64,000 nucleotides of DNA from Joyebacterum sp964521425 (lineage in GTDB: Bacteria; Joyebacterota; Joyebacteria; Joyebacterales; Joyebacteraceae): NCBI GenBank assembly GCA_964521425.1, contig CAZFRO010000004.1, forward strand, positions 85,276 to 149,275. Direction: 5' to 3'. The notes beneath the pieces are model-generated. The model was not told where the DNA came from and made no database searches. It worked only from the letters and a program-made list of their open reading frames with translations. Shown here piece after piece: positions 18,883 through 27,154 of this stretch (the first letter of the stretch is position 1; the number at the start of each line of letters is the position of its first letter). The translations under genes were made by a program, and so were the position numbers.

Positions 18883-20628
18883 TCAGGACTTGTCAGGAAC
18901 TGCGATGCAATCTACCGGGCACACCTGCGCACACATCGAACAGAACTCGCCGACACAGAAGAGCGGATTGATCGTGGCCTTCCTGTTCTCATCTTTGCTG
19001 ATGGCCGGGCAGCCGAGTCTCAGGCAGAGCCCGCAGGCTGTGCACGCCTCGGAATCGACCATGAACGGCGGTCCCCACTGGTCCCGGACCTGCAGGGCAC
19101 AGGGGCCCTCCATCACGAGGAGCGACACCTCATCGTGACCGGTCGCTTCCTTGATGGCGGTATTGACGGCCTCCATGTCAAAGGCGTCCACGCGTCTGGC
19201 GTCCTTGATCTCCATGCTCTCGGCGAGCTTGATGTAATCGAGCTTGATGGTCGGCTCACCCATGAGCGTCATTCCCGTTCCCGCGTGGTCCTGGTGTCCC
19301 GTCATCGCCGTGATCGAGTTGTCGACGATGATGGTCGTCGTGGCGCCCTTGTTGTAGGCCACGTCGGCCAGGCCGGTCATTCCGGAGTGTACGAACGTCG
19401 AGTCGCCGATGACGGCGACCATCTTCTTCGCGAACTCCCTGCCGATCGCCTTCTCCATGCCGAGCGAGTTGCCGATCGACGCGCCCATGCAGATGCACGT
19501 GTCGATTCCGCTGAGTGGAGGCATCACGCCGAGCGTGTAGCATCCGATGTCAGACGTCGAGCCGATCTTGAGACGGTTCAAGGCGTAGAAAGTGCTTCTG
19601 TGTGGGCAGCCCGGGCAGAGCACCGGCGGACGAGGCGAGACGGGTGTCTTCTCTCCCGCGGTGTCCTCGCCGGAGATCGAGTCACGCACTATCCGCTGGT
19701 TCAGCTCTCCACAGGCCGGGATCTTCTCTCTTCCGACGATATTGGTGATGCCCGCGTACCTCAGGAACTCCTCCATGAAGGGCTCGTTCTCCTCTACCAC
19801 GTACACAGTCTCGAACCGCGCGCAGAACTTCCTCGCGAGTTCGACCGGGAAGGGGTAGGTGAGACCGAGCTTGAGGAATGTGGCCTCTGGGAACGCGTCG
19901 TGCGCATACTGGTACGAGATGCCGCTCGAGATGACGCCGACCTTCGGGTCGCCCTCGATGACCTTGTTGAGAGGACTCGTCTCGGCATACTCCCGAATCG
20001 CTTCGAGGCGCTTCTCAACCTTGACGTGGAGCTTCCGGGCATGAGCCGGGATGACGACGCGGAACGATGTATCTTTGACGTACTCCTTCTGTGCCACCTC
20101 CGTGCGCTCTCCAAGGTCAACCGGCGTCTTCGCGTGCGAGAGGCGGGTCGTCAGGCGGAAGAGCACCGGTGTTCCGAACTGCTCGGAGATCTCGTAGGCG
20201 GTGCCGAGGAAGTCCAGGATCTCCTGTGAGTCTGACGGCTCGACAAGCGGGATCTTCGCGAACTTGGCGTAGTAGCGATTGTCCTGCTCGTTCTGCGATG
20301 AGTGCATGCCGGGGTCGTCGGCCGTAACGATCACAAACCCGCCGTCACCACCGACTGACGTCGACGTCATGAGAGGGTCTGCGGCCACGTTCAGCCCGAC
20401 GTGCTTCATAGCCACGAGCGTTCTGACACCACCGAACGAGGAGCCCATCGCGACCTCGAATGCGACCTTCTCGTTCGGGGACCACTGGCAGTAGACGTCA
20501 TCCTTGTACTTGACGACGTTCTCCAGGATCTCCGTGGATGGAGTGCCCGGATAGGCCGTGGCTACCTTGACACCGTGCTCGTAGCAACCGCGAGCTACGG
20601 CCTCGTTGCCTGAGAGTAGAACACGCAT
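18883..20628 (-). CDS. iorA: Indolepyruvate ferredoxin oxidoreductase, alpha subunit
   Basis: The 581-residue subunit starts at ATG 20628 with AAGGAGG upstream. The N-terminal pyrimidine-binding domain shows A-T-A-Y-P-G-T-P-S-T-E. C-P-G-C-P-H is present mid-protein, and the thiamine-diphosphate domain shows G-D-S-T-F-V-H-S-G and V-D-N-S-I-T-A-M-T-G. Two C-terminal ferredoxin-like clusters are visible (C-T-A-C-G-L-C ... G-C-P and C-x4-C-x2-C-x3-C-P). It is oxygen-sensitive in known relatives and typical of peptide-fermenting anaerobes or microaerophiles. It is the first gene of the iorA-iorB-nth unit. Confidence 0.96.
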   Translation of the reverse strand: MRVLLSGNEAVARGCYEHGVKVATAYPGTPSTEILENVVKYKDDVYCQWSPNEKVAFEVAMGSSFGGVRTLVAMKHVGLNVAADPLMTSTSVGGDGGFVIVTADDPGMHSSQNEQDNRYYAKFAKIPLVEPSDSQEILDFLGTAYEISEQFGTPVLFRLTTRLSHAKTPVDLGERTEVAQKEYVKDTSFRVVIPAHARKLHVKVEKRLEAIREYAETSPLNKVIEGDPKVGVISSGISYQYAHDAFPEATFLKLGLTYPFPVELARKFCARFETVYVVEENEPFMEEFLRYAGITNIVGREKIPACGELNQRIVRDSISGEDTAGEKTPVSPRPPVLCPGCPHRSTFYALNRLKIGSTSDIGCYTLGVMPPLSGIDTCICMGASIGNSLGMEKAIGREFAKKMVAVIGDSTFVHSGMTGLADVAYNKGATTTIIVDNSITAMTGHQDHAGTGMTLMGEPTIKLDYIKLAESMEIKDARRVDAFDMEAVNTAIKEATGHDEVSLLVMEGPCALQVRDQWGPPFMVDSEACTACGLCLRLGCPAISKDENRKATINPLFCVGEFCSMCAQVCPVDCIAVPDKS

Positions 20629-20897
20629 GCGGCCTCCTTGGCGGCGCCCGCTCGTCTCAATCGGGCGGACTCTGCCGAATGCTGTCTCCCGTTATCGTTA
20701 AGGAAGACGCAAGCCTTCATGAATTACGTTTTGGAAAAGGGTATTGGCCACAAGAGTCTATAGGCTCTCGTGAGGGAAGTAAAGGAGCATTGGATCCTAT
20801 GCCGTGGGGTGCTGGCCACGGCACAATGTGTTCTTCCTCGCCCATGTGCAAGGCGGAGGTGGCCCAACGATGTGGCTGGAACCGTCCACCTTGAGCG
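20629..20897. other. 269-bp intergenic region between glnA and iorA
   Basis: No convincing gene is present. The region should hold the iorA promoter and the glnA 3' end, but no clear -35/-10 pair or strong hairpin is visible. The sequence around 20780-20800 (AAGGAGCATTGG followed by CC and ATG) resembles 63876-63892 at the right edge, at a level that could be chance. Confidence 0.5.
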
Positions 20898-22214
20898 CTA
20901 CAGCACCGGCAGGTCCTTCTCCATCTCGTACGCTGTGACGATGCTCCTGTAGTCATCCCAGAGCGCCGTCTTGTTCCTTAGGAGCTTCTCGAACGTCTCA
21001 TCCCCGAGAGTCTCACGGAGGATGTCGCTCTTCCGGGCTGCTCCTACCGCTTCCCCGAGGCTGCCCGGGAGCATGCTGATGCCCCGTTCTTTTCGCTCAT
21101 CTGCACTCATCGTGTAGATGTTGGCCTCAGTGGCTTCTCTCAGTTCGTAGTTCTTCTCGATTCCCTCAAGACCCGCAGTGAGCATGGCCGCGAAGGCCAG
21201 GTATGGATTGCAGGCCGAGTCGGGGCATCTGAGCTCGATCCTCGTCGAGAGTTCGTGGCCCGGTCTGTACTGGGGAACACGGACGAGCGTGGAGCGATTG
21301 CGCTGCGCCCACGAGATATAGACGGGCGCTTCGTATCCGGGCACAAGACGCTTGTACGAATTCACCCACTGGTTCGTGACGATCGCGATCTCTCTCGCGT
21401 GCCTGAGGATTCCCTCGACGTAGGCCCTTGCCATGGACGACAGGTGCTGCGGGTTGTTCTCGTCGTAGAATAGGTTCTTGTCACCGTCGAAGATCGACTG
21501 GTGGGTGTGCATCCCGCTTCCGTTCTCGCCGAACATCGGCTTCGGCATGAATGTGGCGTAGACGCCTTCCTTTCGCGCGACCTCCTTGACGACCAGCTTG
21601 CAGAGCATCGTGTCGTCGGCCATCTCAAGGGCGCCCTTGTACTTGAGATCGATCTCATGCTGGCTCGGCGCCACTTCGTGGTGCGAATACTCGACCGGAA
21701 TTCCGAGCGAGTGAAGCGTCATCATCGTCTTCTTCCGAAGCTCCTCACCGAGGTCCGGCGGCGTGAGGTCGAAGTATCCGGCGTGATCCAGAACCTCCGG
21801 GTACTCCGAGCTTCTGAAGTAGAAGTACTCGATCTCCGTCCCGATGTTGAACGTCCAGTTGCGATCTCTGACTCTCTCGAGGACGCGCTTGAGCACGAAT
21901 CGTGGGTCGCCCGGATAGGGGCTGCCATCCGGAACCAGGATGTCGCAGAAGAGTATCGCCTCCTCGTCCTCGCCATCCCACGGGACCATCTTGAACGTCG
22001 AAGGGTCGGGCATTGCGATCATGTCGCTCTCGTGGATTCGCGTGAACCCCTCGATCGACGAACCGTCGAATCCCTTGCCGTTCTCGAGTGCCTCTTTGAG
22101 TTCGCGGCTTGGTATCGACACGCACTTGGGGAAGCCGGCGATATCGGCGAAGAGCAGGCGTACGAAACCGATCTTACGCTCCTCAACCTTGGCGAGCACA
22201 TCATCTCTCGTCAT
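20898..22214 (-). CDS. glnA: Glutamine synthetase type I
   Basis: The 438-residue enzyme joins ammonia to glutamate using ATP. The ATG at 22214 follows GGAAGGAG. Family motifs include F-A-D-I-A-G near the start, D-G-S-S-I-E-G-F, E-V-A-P-S-Q-H-E-I, and N-G-S-G-M-H-T-H-Q-S (metal and ATP binding). R-C-P-D-S-A-C-N-P-Y-L matches the glutamate-site segment. The length of about 440 fits the shorter I-alpha branch, and no adenylylation-type insertion was recognised. It is transcribed in line with iorA and rfbB but separated from both by more than 200 bases, so it probably has its own promoter. Confidence 0.97.
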   Translation of the reverse strand: MTRDDVLAKVEERKIGFVRLLFADIAGFPKCVSIPSRELKEALENGKGFDGSSIEGFTRIHESDMIAMPDPSTFKMVPWDGEDEEAILFCDILVPDGSPYPGDPRFVLKRVLERVRDRNWTFNIGTEIEYFYFRSSEYPEVLDHAGYFDLTPPDLGEELRKKTMMTLHSLGIPVEYSHHEVAPSQHEIDLKYKGALEMADDTMLCKLVVKEVARKEGVYATFMPKPMFGENGSGMHTHQSIFDGDKNLFYDENNPQHLSSMARAYVEGILRHAREIAIVTNQWVNSYKRLVPGYEAPVYISWAQRNRSTLVRVPQYRPGHELSTRIELRCPDSACNPYLAFAAMLTAGLEGIEKNYELREATEANIYTMSADERKERGISMLPGSLGEAVGAARKSDILRETLGDETFEKLLRNKTALWDDYRSIVTAYEMEKDLPVL

Positions 22215-22302
22215 CTCGGTAGTCTCCTTCCGCGCCAGGGCGGTTCCCCGTCTCAGTCCTGTTATGTCCCGATTGTGTCGTGTGCCAACCCTACGAAGAG
22301 AG

Positions 22303-22333
22303 GTCGGCGAAACCCGAAGCGAGCTTCGCCGAC
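22303..22333. terminator. Hairpin between rfbB-like gene and glnA
   Basis: GTCGGCGAA (22303-22311) is the exact reverse complement of TTCGCCGAC (22325-22333), with a 13-base loop. It lies about 85 bases after the rfbB-like stop on the minus strand and about 90 bases before the glnA start. There is no T-run, so it may be a weak terminator or a leader structure for glnA. Confidence 0.4.
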
Positions 22334-22418
22334 ATGATATGGTCGCGAGCCTGGATCTTCAAGGTGTTTCGCGAGTGACGTGAGAATCGGGGCTCGGCTC
22401 TCTCGGGGCGGATGCTTG

Positions 22419-23435
22419 CTAGGCCCCGGCTTCCTTCAGGCGGGAGCGATACTGGCGCTCGTAGAACTCGCGGAACTCACCTGACTTGATCGGTTCCCAC
22501 CAGTCGCGGTTGGCCGCGTACCAGTGGACGGTGTCGAGGATGGCTGGCTTGGTTCCGAACTCGGGCGCCCAGCCGAGCGCCCTCATCTTCGATGAGTCGA
22601 TGGCGTACCGGATATCGTGCCCCTCGCGGTCCCTGACGTGGGTGATGAGGCTCTCGGGCTTCCTGAGTTCACTGAGGATGAGCCTGGCCATCTCGATATT
22701 CCGCATGTGGTTGCCGGCGCCGATGTTGTATATCTCCCCGGGTTCGCCCTTCTCGAGCAGGGTCTCCACTCCGGAGCAATGGTCGAGGACGTGCATGTAG
22801 TCGCGCTCCTGGTTCCCGTCTCCGTAGAGGGGGAGGGGCTTGTCCTCGATGGCGTTCGTCACGAAGAGCGGGATGACTTTCTCCGGGTACTGGTTCGGTC
22901 CGATGTTGTTGGCTCCGCGCGAGATGATGACGGGGAAGCCGTATGTGATGAAGTACGACCGCGCAAGGAGTTCGCCGCCCGCTTTGCTCGCCGAGTATGG
23001 GTTCCTGGGTGTCAGGACATCACCTTCGTTGAACGGCTTGTCGGCGGTGGGGCCATAGACCTCGTCGGTGCTTATCTGGATGAAGCGACCGACACCGTGC
23101 TTCCTGGCAGCTTCCAGCAGAATGTGGACTCCGAGCACGTTCGTCTTGAGGAAGGCATCCGGATCGCCGATCGAGCGATCCACGTGCGTCTCGGCGGCGA
23201 AGTTCACGACAGCGTCCACATGCTTCATCACATCATCGACCACGCCGGCATCACAGATGTCCCCCTTGACGAAGGAGTAGCGTGCGTCAGTCTCGATCTC
23301 GCCCAGGTTCTTGAGGTTGCCCGCGTACGTCAGCTTGTCGAGGTTCAGGATCTCGGAGTCGGGGTGGCGCGCCAGATACATGCGGATGAAGTTGCTGCCG
23401 ATGAAGCCTGCTCCGCCGGTGACGAGGATGCGCAT
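22419..23435 (-). CDS. rfbB: dTDP-glucose 4,6-dehydratase family enzyme
   Basis: The 338-residue extended SDR enzyme starts at ATG 23435 with AGGAGG five bases upstream. It has the Rossmann motif G-G-A-G-F-I-G-S at residues 7-14, the family segment D-K-L-T-Y-A-G-N-L, the catalytic Y-x3-K (P-Y-S-A-S-K) and the dehydratase-specific S-T-D-E-V-Y-G and R-D-Y-M-H-V-x-D-H. It converts dTDP-glucose to the 4-keto-6-deoxy sugar, the second step of dTDP-rhamnose synthesis. No rmlA, rmlC or rmlD lies next to it, so the pathway partners must be elsewhere. Confidence 0.92.
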   Translation of the reverse strand: MRILVTGGAGFIGSNFIRMYLARHPDSEILNLDKLTYAGNLKNLGEIETDARYSFVKGDICDAGVVDDVMKHVDAVVNFAAETHVDRSIGDPDAFLKTNVLGVHILLEAARKHGVGRFIQISTDEVYGPTADKPFNEGDVLTPRNPYSASKAGGELLARSYFITYGFPVIISRGANNIGPNQYPEKVIPLFVTNAIEDKPLPLYGDGNQERDYMHVLDHCSGVETLLEKGEPGEIYNIGAGNHMRNIEMARLILSELRKPESLITHVRDREGHDIRYAIDSSKMRALGWAPEFGTKPAILDTVHWYAANRDWWEPIKSGEFREFYERQYRSRLKEAGA

Positions 23436-23747
23436 GATGCCTCCTGTGGGGTACTGGTGCGGCCGGGCCGCGGACGTTCGCATGAGGAGCTATGGCCGCC
23501 ATTCTACGACGGAGAGCGCTGGACAGCGAGCGGAAACACGCCTGCTTGATGGGAGTCCTTGAGTGCATTATGCCCCGCCCTGCTCTATCCGCGGGGATGC
23601 ACCTGTGCGTTACTGTGCCCCATTCATTATGCTCTTGACGGGATGTGCCAGGGGTGGTATTATGACCGCGCTGGAAAAGTAGACTGGTCGAGGGAAGGAC
23701 CGGTCGGGAGAACAAACGGAAGGACCCGCCCCGGAAAGGAAGCCACC
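23436..23747. other. 312-bp divergent intergenic region
   Basis: It separates the rfbB-like gene (minus) from a tagged secreted protein (plus). A clear plus-strand promoter lies at 23635-23663. A possible -10 (TAGAAT, minus strand, near 23505) could serve the rfbB-like gene, but no matching -35 is seen. No gene or RNA was recognised. Confidence 0.5.
23635..23663 (+). promoter_or_regulatory. Sigma-70-like promoter of the secreted-protein gene
   Basis: -35 TTGACG (23635-23640) and -10 TATTAT (23658-23663) are separated by 17 bases, with a predicted start near 23670. The 5' leader to the ATG at 23748 would be about 78 bases. Confidence 0.7.
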
Positions 23748-25316
23748 ATGCGCACGCCATGGATAATGGCCGGACTCCTCGCACTACTCATCCCCCTCGC
23801 AGTCTCACCGGCATGTGCAGTCGAGGCCCGTTCCGAGACCCTTTGGATCTTCGATGCCGACTTCGAGGACCTATTGGGCGACAACGCTGGCTGGGTGTCG
23901 GAGGATATCTCCGGCACGCTTGGTTACGAGAACTACTGGCACAAGGACACGATCCGCATCAATGGATTCGAGCATCTGGGTGATTCGACCTGGTGGTGTG
24001 GGACCGTGAATCCGTGCTGGCGTCAGCCGCGCGGGTACGGCAACAACTGGCATCAACTGATGTGGCGCGACTTCCCGCTCTCGGCTTGGAGCGAGCCCGG
24101 CGACGAGGTGACGCTCGAGTGGGACCAACGATTCGCGATAGAGCTGGACTACGACTACGGGTACGTTGAGATCTCCGATAGCGGAGGACTCACCTGGGAC
24201 ATTCTCGCCTCCTATACCAACCCCGGCTTCGCCGGCAAGCCCGGGACACCTCAGGACTGGGATGACGAGTACTTCGGGCATCCGGAGCTGGACCTGTCGA
24301 CCTACGCCGGAAGCGACATGCGGTTGCGATTCCGATTTGAGTCCGATGTCGCGTACTCTGCAGAGGACGAGTATGCGAATCCGCCCTGGTACTCCGTGAC
24401 AGACGGTGCGTGGCAGCTCGACAACATCGAGTGGAAGGTGAACGACGTTACCGCCTGGCTCGACGATTGCGAGTCACCCGGCGACAACGGATGGCAGCAC
24501 CCGGACATCCCGGCAGCAGGTCAGACCGGCGTCGCGTTCTTTCGCTCGCTTGAGACCGCGATGGGCGACCCGCGCTGGATGATGGTCGCTTATGACGAGG
24601 GGAGTGGGGTGATGGTCGACGGGCAGTACTCGCAGCTGCAGTCGCCCGCGATCGATATCGCAGAAGCCCTCAACCTCGTCGGCGAGTGGTCCGGGTGGAT
24701 GGACATGCCGCTCTGTGCCAACGATGTCCTCCGTGTGTACCGCGCCTGCGGAGACGTGCCCGAGTGTATCGACTTCTGGCTCTGGGAGCCGCCGACTCCA
24801 CACTACGGCGGCCCGTTCGCCTATCTCATTCAGGAGGATTTGAGCGGTTTCGCCGGTCCTGACTGGCTCAAGGTGCAGTTCAGAGCGCGCAATCACGATC
24901 CGGAGGACTCGCTCGGCTGCCACGGCGTCGGGTTTATGCTCGACCGCTTCCGCCTTGGCGTGCCGTTCTGGACGCACGTGCCTGACGAGCCGGTTCTTGT
25001 GACGCGCCTCCTCGCTCCGAGTCCGAATCCGTTCAATCCGGCGACGACTGTTGCGTACAGCGTCGCCTCGTCGGGGCGCGTGACGATCCGCGTCTACGAC
25101 CTCGCCGGTCGTGCTGTCCGCACACTCGCGGATACCTCTCATGACGCTGGCGAGTTCGAGGTCGTCTGGGACGGCACGACCGACGCGGACACCCGCGCTG
25201 CGAGCGGCGTCTACTTCATCAGGATGACGACAGTCGGCGATGCTAGCGGTGCCGCCGAGCGCGGCCCAGGTGCCGTCGCCGAATCGAGACGGCAGAAGCT
25301 CGTGCTTCTTAAGTAG
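23748..25316 (+). CDS. Secreted beta-sandwich protein with sorting tag, function unknown
   Basis: The ATG at 23748 follows AAAGGAAG and begins a signal peptide (residues 1-24, ending A-C-A). The protein is 522 residues. Two similar segments (about 30-230 and 235-420) each contain Trp-rich strands and D-D-C-E-S/D-F-E-D-like openings. They resemble jelly-roll (MAM or immune-inhibitor-A type) modules, but no catalytic motif is visible. The C-terminal 90 residues are the FlgD-like sorting tag (S-P-N-P-F-N-P ... S-G-V-Y-F ... L-V-L-L-K). The tag carries an unusual 18-residue Ala/Gly/Glu-rich insertion shortly before the terminal strand. It is monocistronic, with its own promoter and a downstream hairpin. 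Confidence 0.8.
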   Translation: MRTPWIMAGLLALLIPLAVSPACAVEARSETLWIFDADFEDLLGDNAGWVSEDISGTLGYENYWHKDTIRINGFEHLGDSTWWCGTVNPCWRQPRGYGNNWHQLMWRDFPLSAWSEPGDEVTLEWDQRFAIELDYDYGYVEISDSGGLTWDILASYTNPGFAGKPGTPQDWDDEYFGHPELDLSTYAGSDMRLRFRFESDVAYSAEDEYANPPWYSVTDGAWQLDNIEWKVNDVTAWLDDCESPGDNGWQHPDIPAAGQTGVAFFRSLETAMGDPRWMMVAYDEGSGVMVDGQYSQLQSPAIDIAEALNLVGEWSGWMDMPLCANDVLRVYRACGDVPECIDFWLWEPPTPHYGGPFAYLIQEDLSGFAGPDWLKVQFRARNHDPEDSLGCHGVGFMLDRFRLGVPFWTHVPDEPVLVTRLLAPSPNPFNPATTVAYSVASSGRVTIRVYDLAGRAVRTLADTSHDAGEFEVVWDGTTDADTRAASGVYFIRMTTVGDASGAAERGPGAVAESRRQKLVLLK

Positions 25317-25346
25317 TACTGCCACGTATGGAGGCTCAAGAAGAAC

Positions 25347-25380
25347 CGGGCAGGGCTGGCTTAAGAGCCGGTCCTGCCCG
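25347..25380. terminator. Hairpin after the secreted-protein gene
   Basis: CGGGCAGG (25347-25354) pairs with CCTGCCCG (25373-25380), and an inner GGCT/AGCC extends the stem. It lies 30 bases after the stop codon and upstream of the rocA promoter. No U-tract follows. Confidence 0.55.
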
Positions 25381-25436
25381 CTCTGCCAGGGACCACGCCC
25401 TTCACCCCTCAGGCGCCCACACAGCCTGACTTGCCC

Positions 25437-25465
25437 TTGAAACACCCCCTCGGCTGGTGTACCAT
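25437..25465 (+). promoter_or_regulatory. Sigma-70-like promoter of rocA
   Basis: -35 TTGAAA (25437-25442) and -10 TACCAT (25460-25465) are 17 bases apart, about 60 bases before the start codon. Confidence 0.6.
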
Positions 25466-25528
25466 CACAGGCTGACTCTAGACCTTGAATCACACCAATC
25501 ACAGGACACTACCCTCAAGGAGCGAACC

Positions 25529-27085
25529 ATGAGAGCGGAGTTCAGGAACGAGCCCGTCTACACATTCGAGGACGATTCCCTCAAGAAGCAGATGACGGCG
25601 GCGATAGCTAAGCTCGAGGCGGAGGCAGGAAAGGAATACGATCTCATCATCGGTGGCGAGCACGTGAAGGGCGACGGCACCTTCGATTCCCTGAACCCCG
25701 CCGACAAGAATGTCGTGGTCGGCCGCTTCCAGAAGGGCACACCCGAACTTGCTGACAAGGCGATCAAGGCCGCCGACTACGCGTTCGAGCAGTGGAGCAG
25801 AAAGCTGCCGGAGGAGCGCGCGGAGTACGTCTTCAGAGCTGCTGAGGTGTTGAGACGGCGCAGGTTGGAGTTCGTCGCTGCCATGGTGCTCGAGGAAGGC
25901 AAGAACTGGATCGAGGCCGATGGAGATTTCTGCGAGGCGCTGGACTTCCTGGAGTTCTACGCGCGCGAGGCGATTCGCTACGGCAAGAACCAGGGGCTGA
26001 CGCCGTTCCCCGGAGAACAGAACTCCTACTTCTACATTCCTCTTGGAGTCGGAGTCGTCATTCCACCGTGGAACTTCCCCCTGGCCATCCTCGTCGGAAT
26101 GACAACGGCTGCGTTCGTATCCGGTAACACCGTCGTGCTCAAGCCGTCGAGCGATTCGCCACTCTTGGGCTACATGTTCATGGAGGTCCTCGAAGAGGTG
26201 AAGCTCCCGGCCGGCGTCGTGAACTTCTTCACGGGTCGGGGAGGAGCGGTCGGCGACACACTCGTCGGTCACCAGCGGACGAGGTTCATCTCCTTTACCG
26301 GTTCCCGCGAGGTTGGTCTGCATATCGTCGAACTCGCGGCGAAGACGGTTCCGGGACAGATCTGGATCAAGCGCATAGTCGCCGAGATGGGTGGCAAGGA
26401 TGCCATCATCGTCGATTCCGAGGCTGACGTTGATGCGGCGGCCAAGGGCACGGCCATGGCGTCGTTCGGCTTCCAGGGCCAGAAGTGCTCGGCCTGTTCG
26501 CGGGCCATCGTGGATGCCACCGTCTACGACGAGTTCCTTGAGAAGCTCGTCGCCGAGACCCGACGAATAACAGTCGGTCCGGTCACGGACTTCTCCAACT
26601 TCATGGGGCCCGTCATCAACGCGAAGGCGATGGAGTCCATCCTCAAGTACGTCGAGGTCGCTCAGAAGGAAGGCGGACGCCTGATGTGTGGTGGGAAACC
26701 TGCTTCTGACGCGGGCGACGGCTTCTTCATCGAGCCCACGGTCATCGCCGACGTCAAGTCGCGCGACACGATCGGGCAGGAGGAGATCTTCGGTCCGGTC
26801 TGCGCAGTCATCAAGGCTCAGGACTACGACGACGCCTTGAGGATCGCGAACGACACGGAGTACGGTCTCACCGGGGCCGTCTACTCGGCGAACAGAGAGA
26901 AGCTCGACCGCGCGAGAAGAGAGTTCCACGTCGGCAATCTCTATCTCAACCGGAAGTGCACGGGAGCGCTCGTCGACGTACATCCGTTCGGCGGGTTCAA
27001 CATGTCGGGTACCGACTCAAAGGCGGGAAGTCGCGACTACCTGCTGCTCTTCATGCAGGGCAAGTCGGTCTCGGAGAAGGTCTAG
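25529..27085 (+). CDS. rocA: Delta-1-pyrroline-5-carboxylate dehydrogenase (RocA/PruA type)
   Basis: The 518-residue aldehyde dehydrogenase starts at ATG 25529, with AAGGAG upstream. Family motifs are visible: P-P-W-N-F-P (NAD site), F-T-G-S-R-E-V-G, the general-base Glu in A-E-M-G-G-K-D, and the nucleophilic Cys in G-F-Q-G-Q-K-C-S-A-C. N-C/K-C-T-G-A-L-V followed by H-P-F-G-G-F-N-M-S-G-T-D-S-K-A-G is typical of Bacillus-like RocA. It oxidises glutamate semialdehyde from proline or arginine to glutamate. Related aminoadipate semialdehyde from lysine is a possible alternative substrate, given the lysine-pathway homologues nearby. It is convergent with the dehydrogenase-like gene that follows. 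Confidence 0.93.
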   Translation: MRAEFRNEPVYTFEDDSLKKQMTAAIAKLEAEAGKEYDLIIGGEHVKGDGTFDSLNPADKNVVVGRFQKGTPELADKAIKAADYAFEQWSRKLPEERAEYVFRAAEVLRRRRLEFVAAMVLEEGKNWIEADGDFCEALDFLEFYAREAIRYGKNQGLTPFPGEQNSYFYIPLGVGVVIPPWNFPLAILVGMTTAAFVSGNTVVLKPSSDSPLLGYMFMEVLEEVKLPAGVVNFFTGRGGAVGDTLVGHQRTRFISFTGSREVGLHIVELAAKTVPGQIWIKRIVAEMGGKDAIIVDSEADVDAAAKGTAMASFGFQGQKCSACSRAIVDATVYDEFLEKLVAETRRITVGPVTDFSNFMGPVINAKAMESILKYVEVAQKEGGRLMCGGKPASDAGDGFFIEPTVIADVKSRDTIGQEEIFGPVCAVIKAQDYDDALRIANDTEYGLTGAVYSANREKLDRARREFHVGNLYLNRKCTGALVDVHPFGGFNMSGTDSKAGSRDYLLLFMQGKSVSEKV

Positions 27086-27117
27086 CCGGGGGTCCGATTC
27101 TCGAAGCCTGACTCAGA

Positions 27118-27154
27118 GACGCCATAGCACCCGGGGTCCGGGAGCTATGGCGTC
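27118..27154. terminator. Strong bidirectional hairpin overlapping a stop codon
   Basis: GACGCCATAGC (27118-27128) is perfectly complementary to GCTATGGCGTC (27144-27154), and an inner CCCGG/CCGGG extends the stem. It lies 33 bases after the rocA stop and includes the stop codon (27145-27147) of the convergent gene. It probably terminates both transcripts. Confidence 0.75.

Noticed and set aside
20782..20793. 12-bp match (AAGGAGCATTGG) to the right edge at 63876-63887, suggesting a shared mobile-element remnant
   Set aside because: In a 64-kb sequence many 12-bp matches are expected by chance, and flanking similarity is patchy; kept only as a note.
20679..20894. 71-codon plus-strand frame between glnA and iorA
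   Set aside because: No ribosome-binding site, no similarity to a known family and low-quality composition; treated as intergenic.
22200..22300. Possible sigma-54 promoter of glnA (TGGCAC on the minus strand, 22287-22282)
   Set aside because: The -24 half is present, but the required GC at -12 is absent at the correct spacing (the bases there read AA), so it is not supported.
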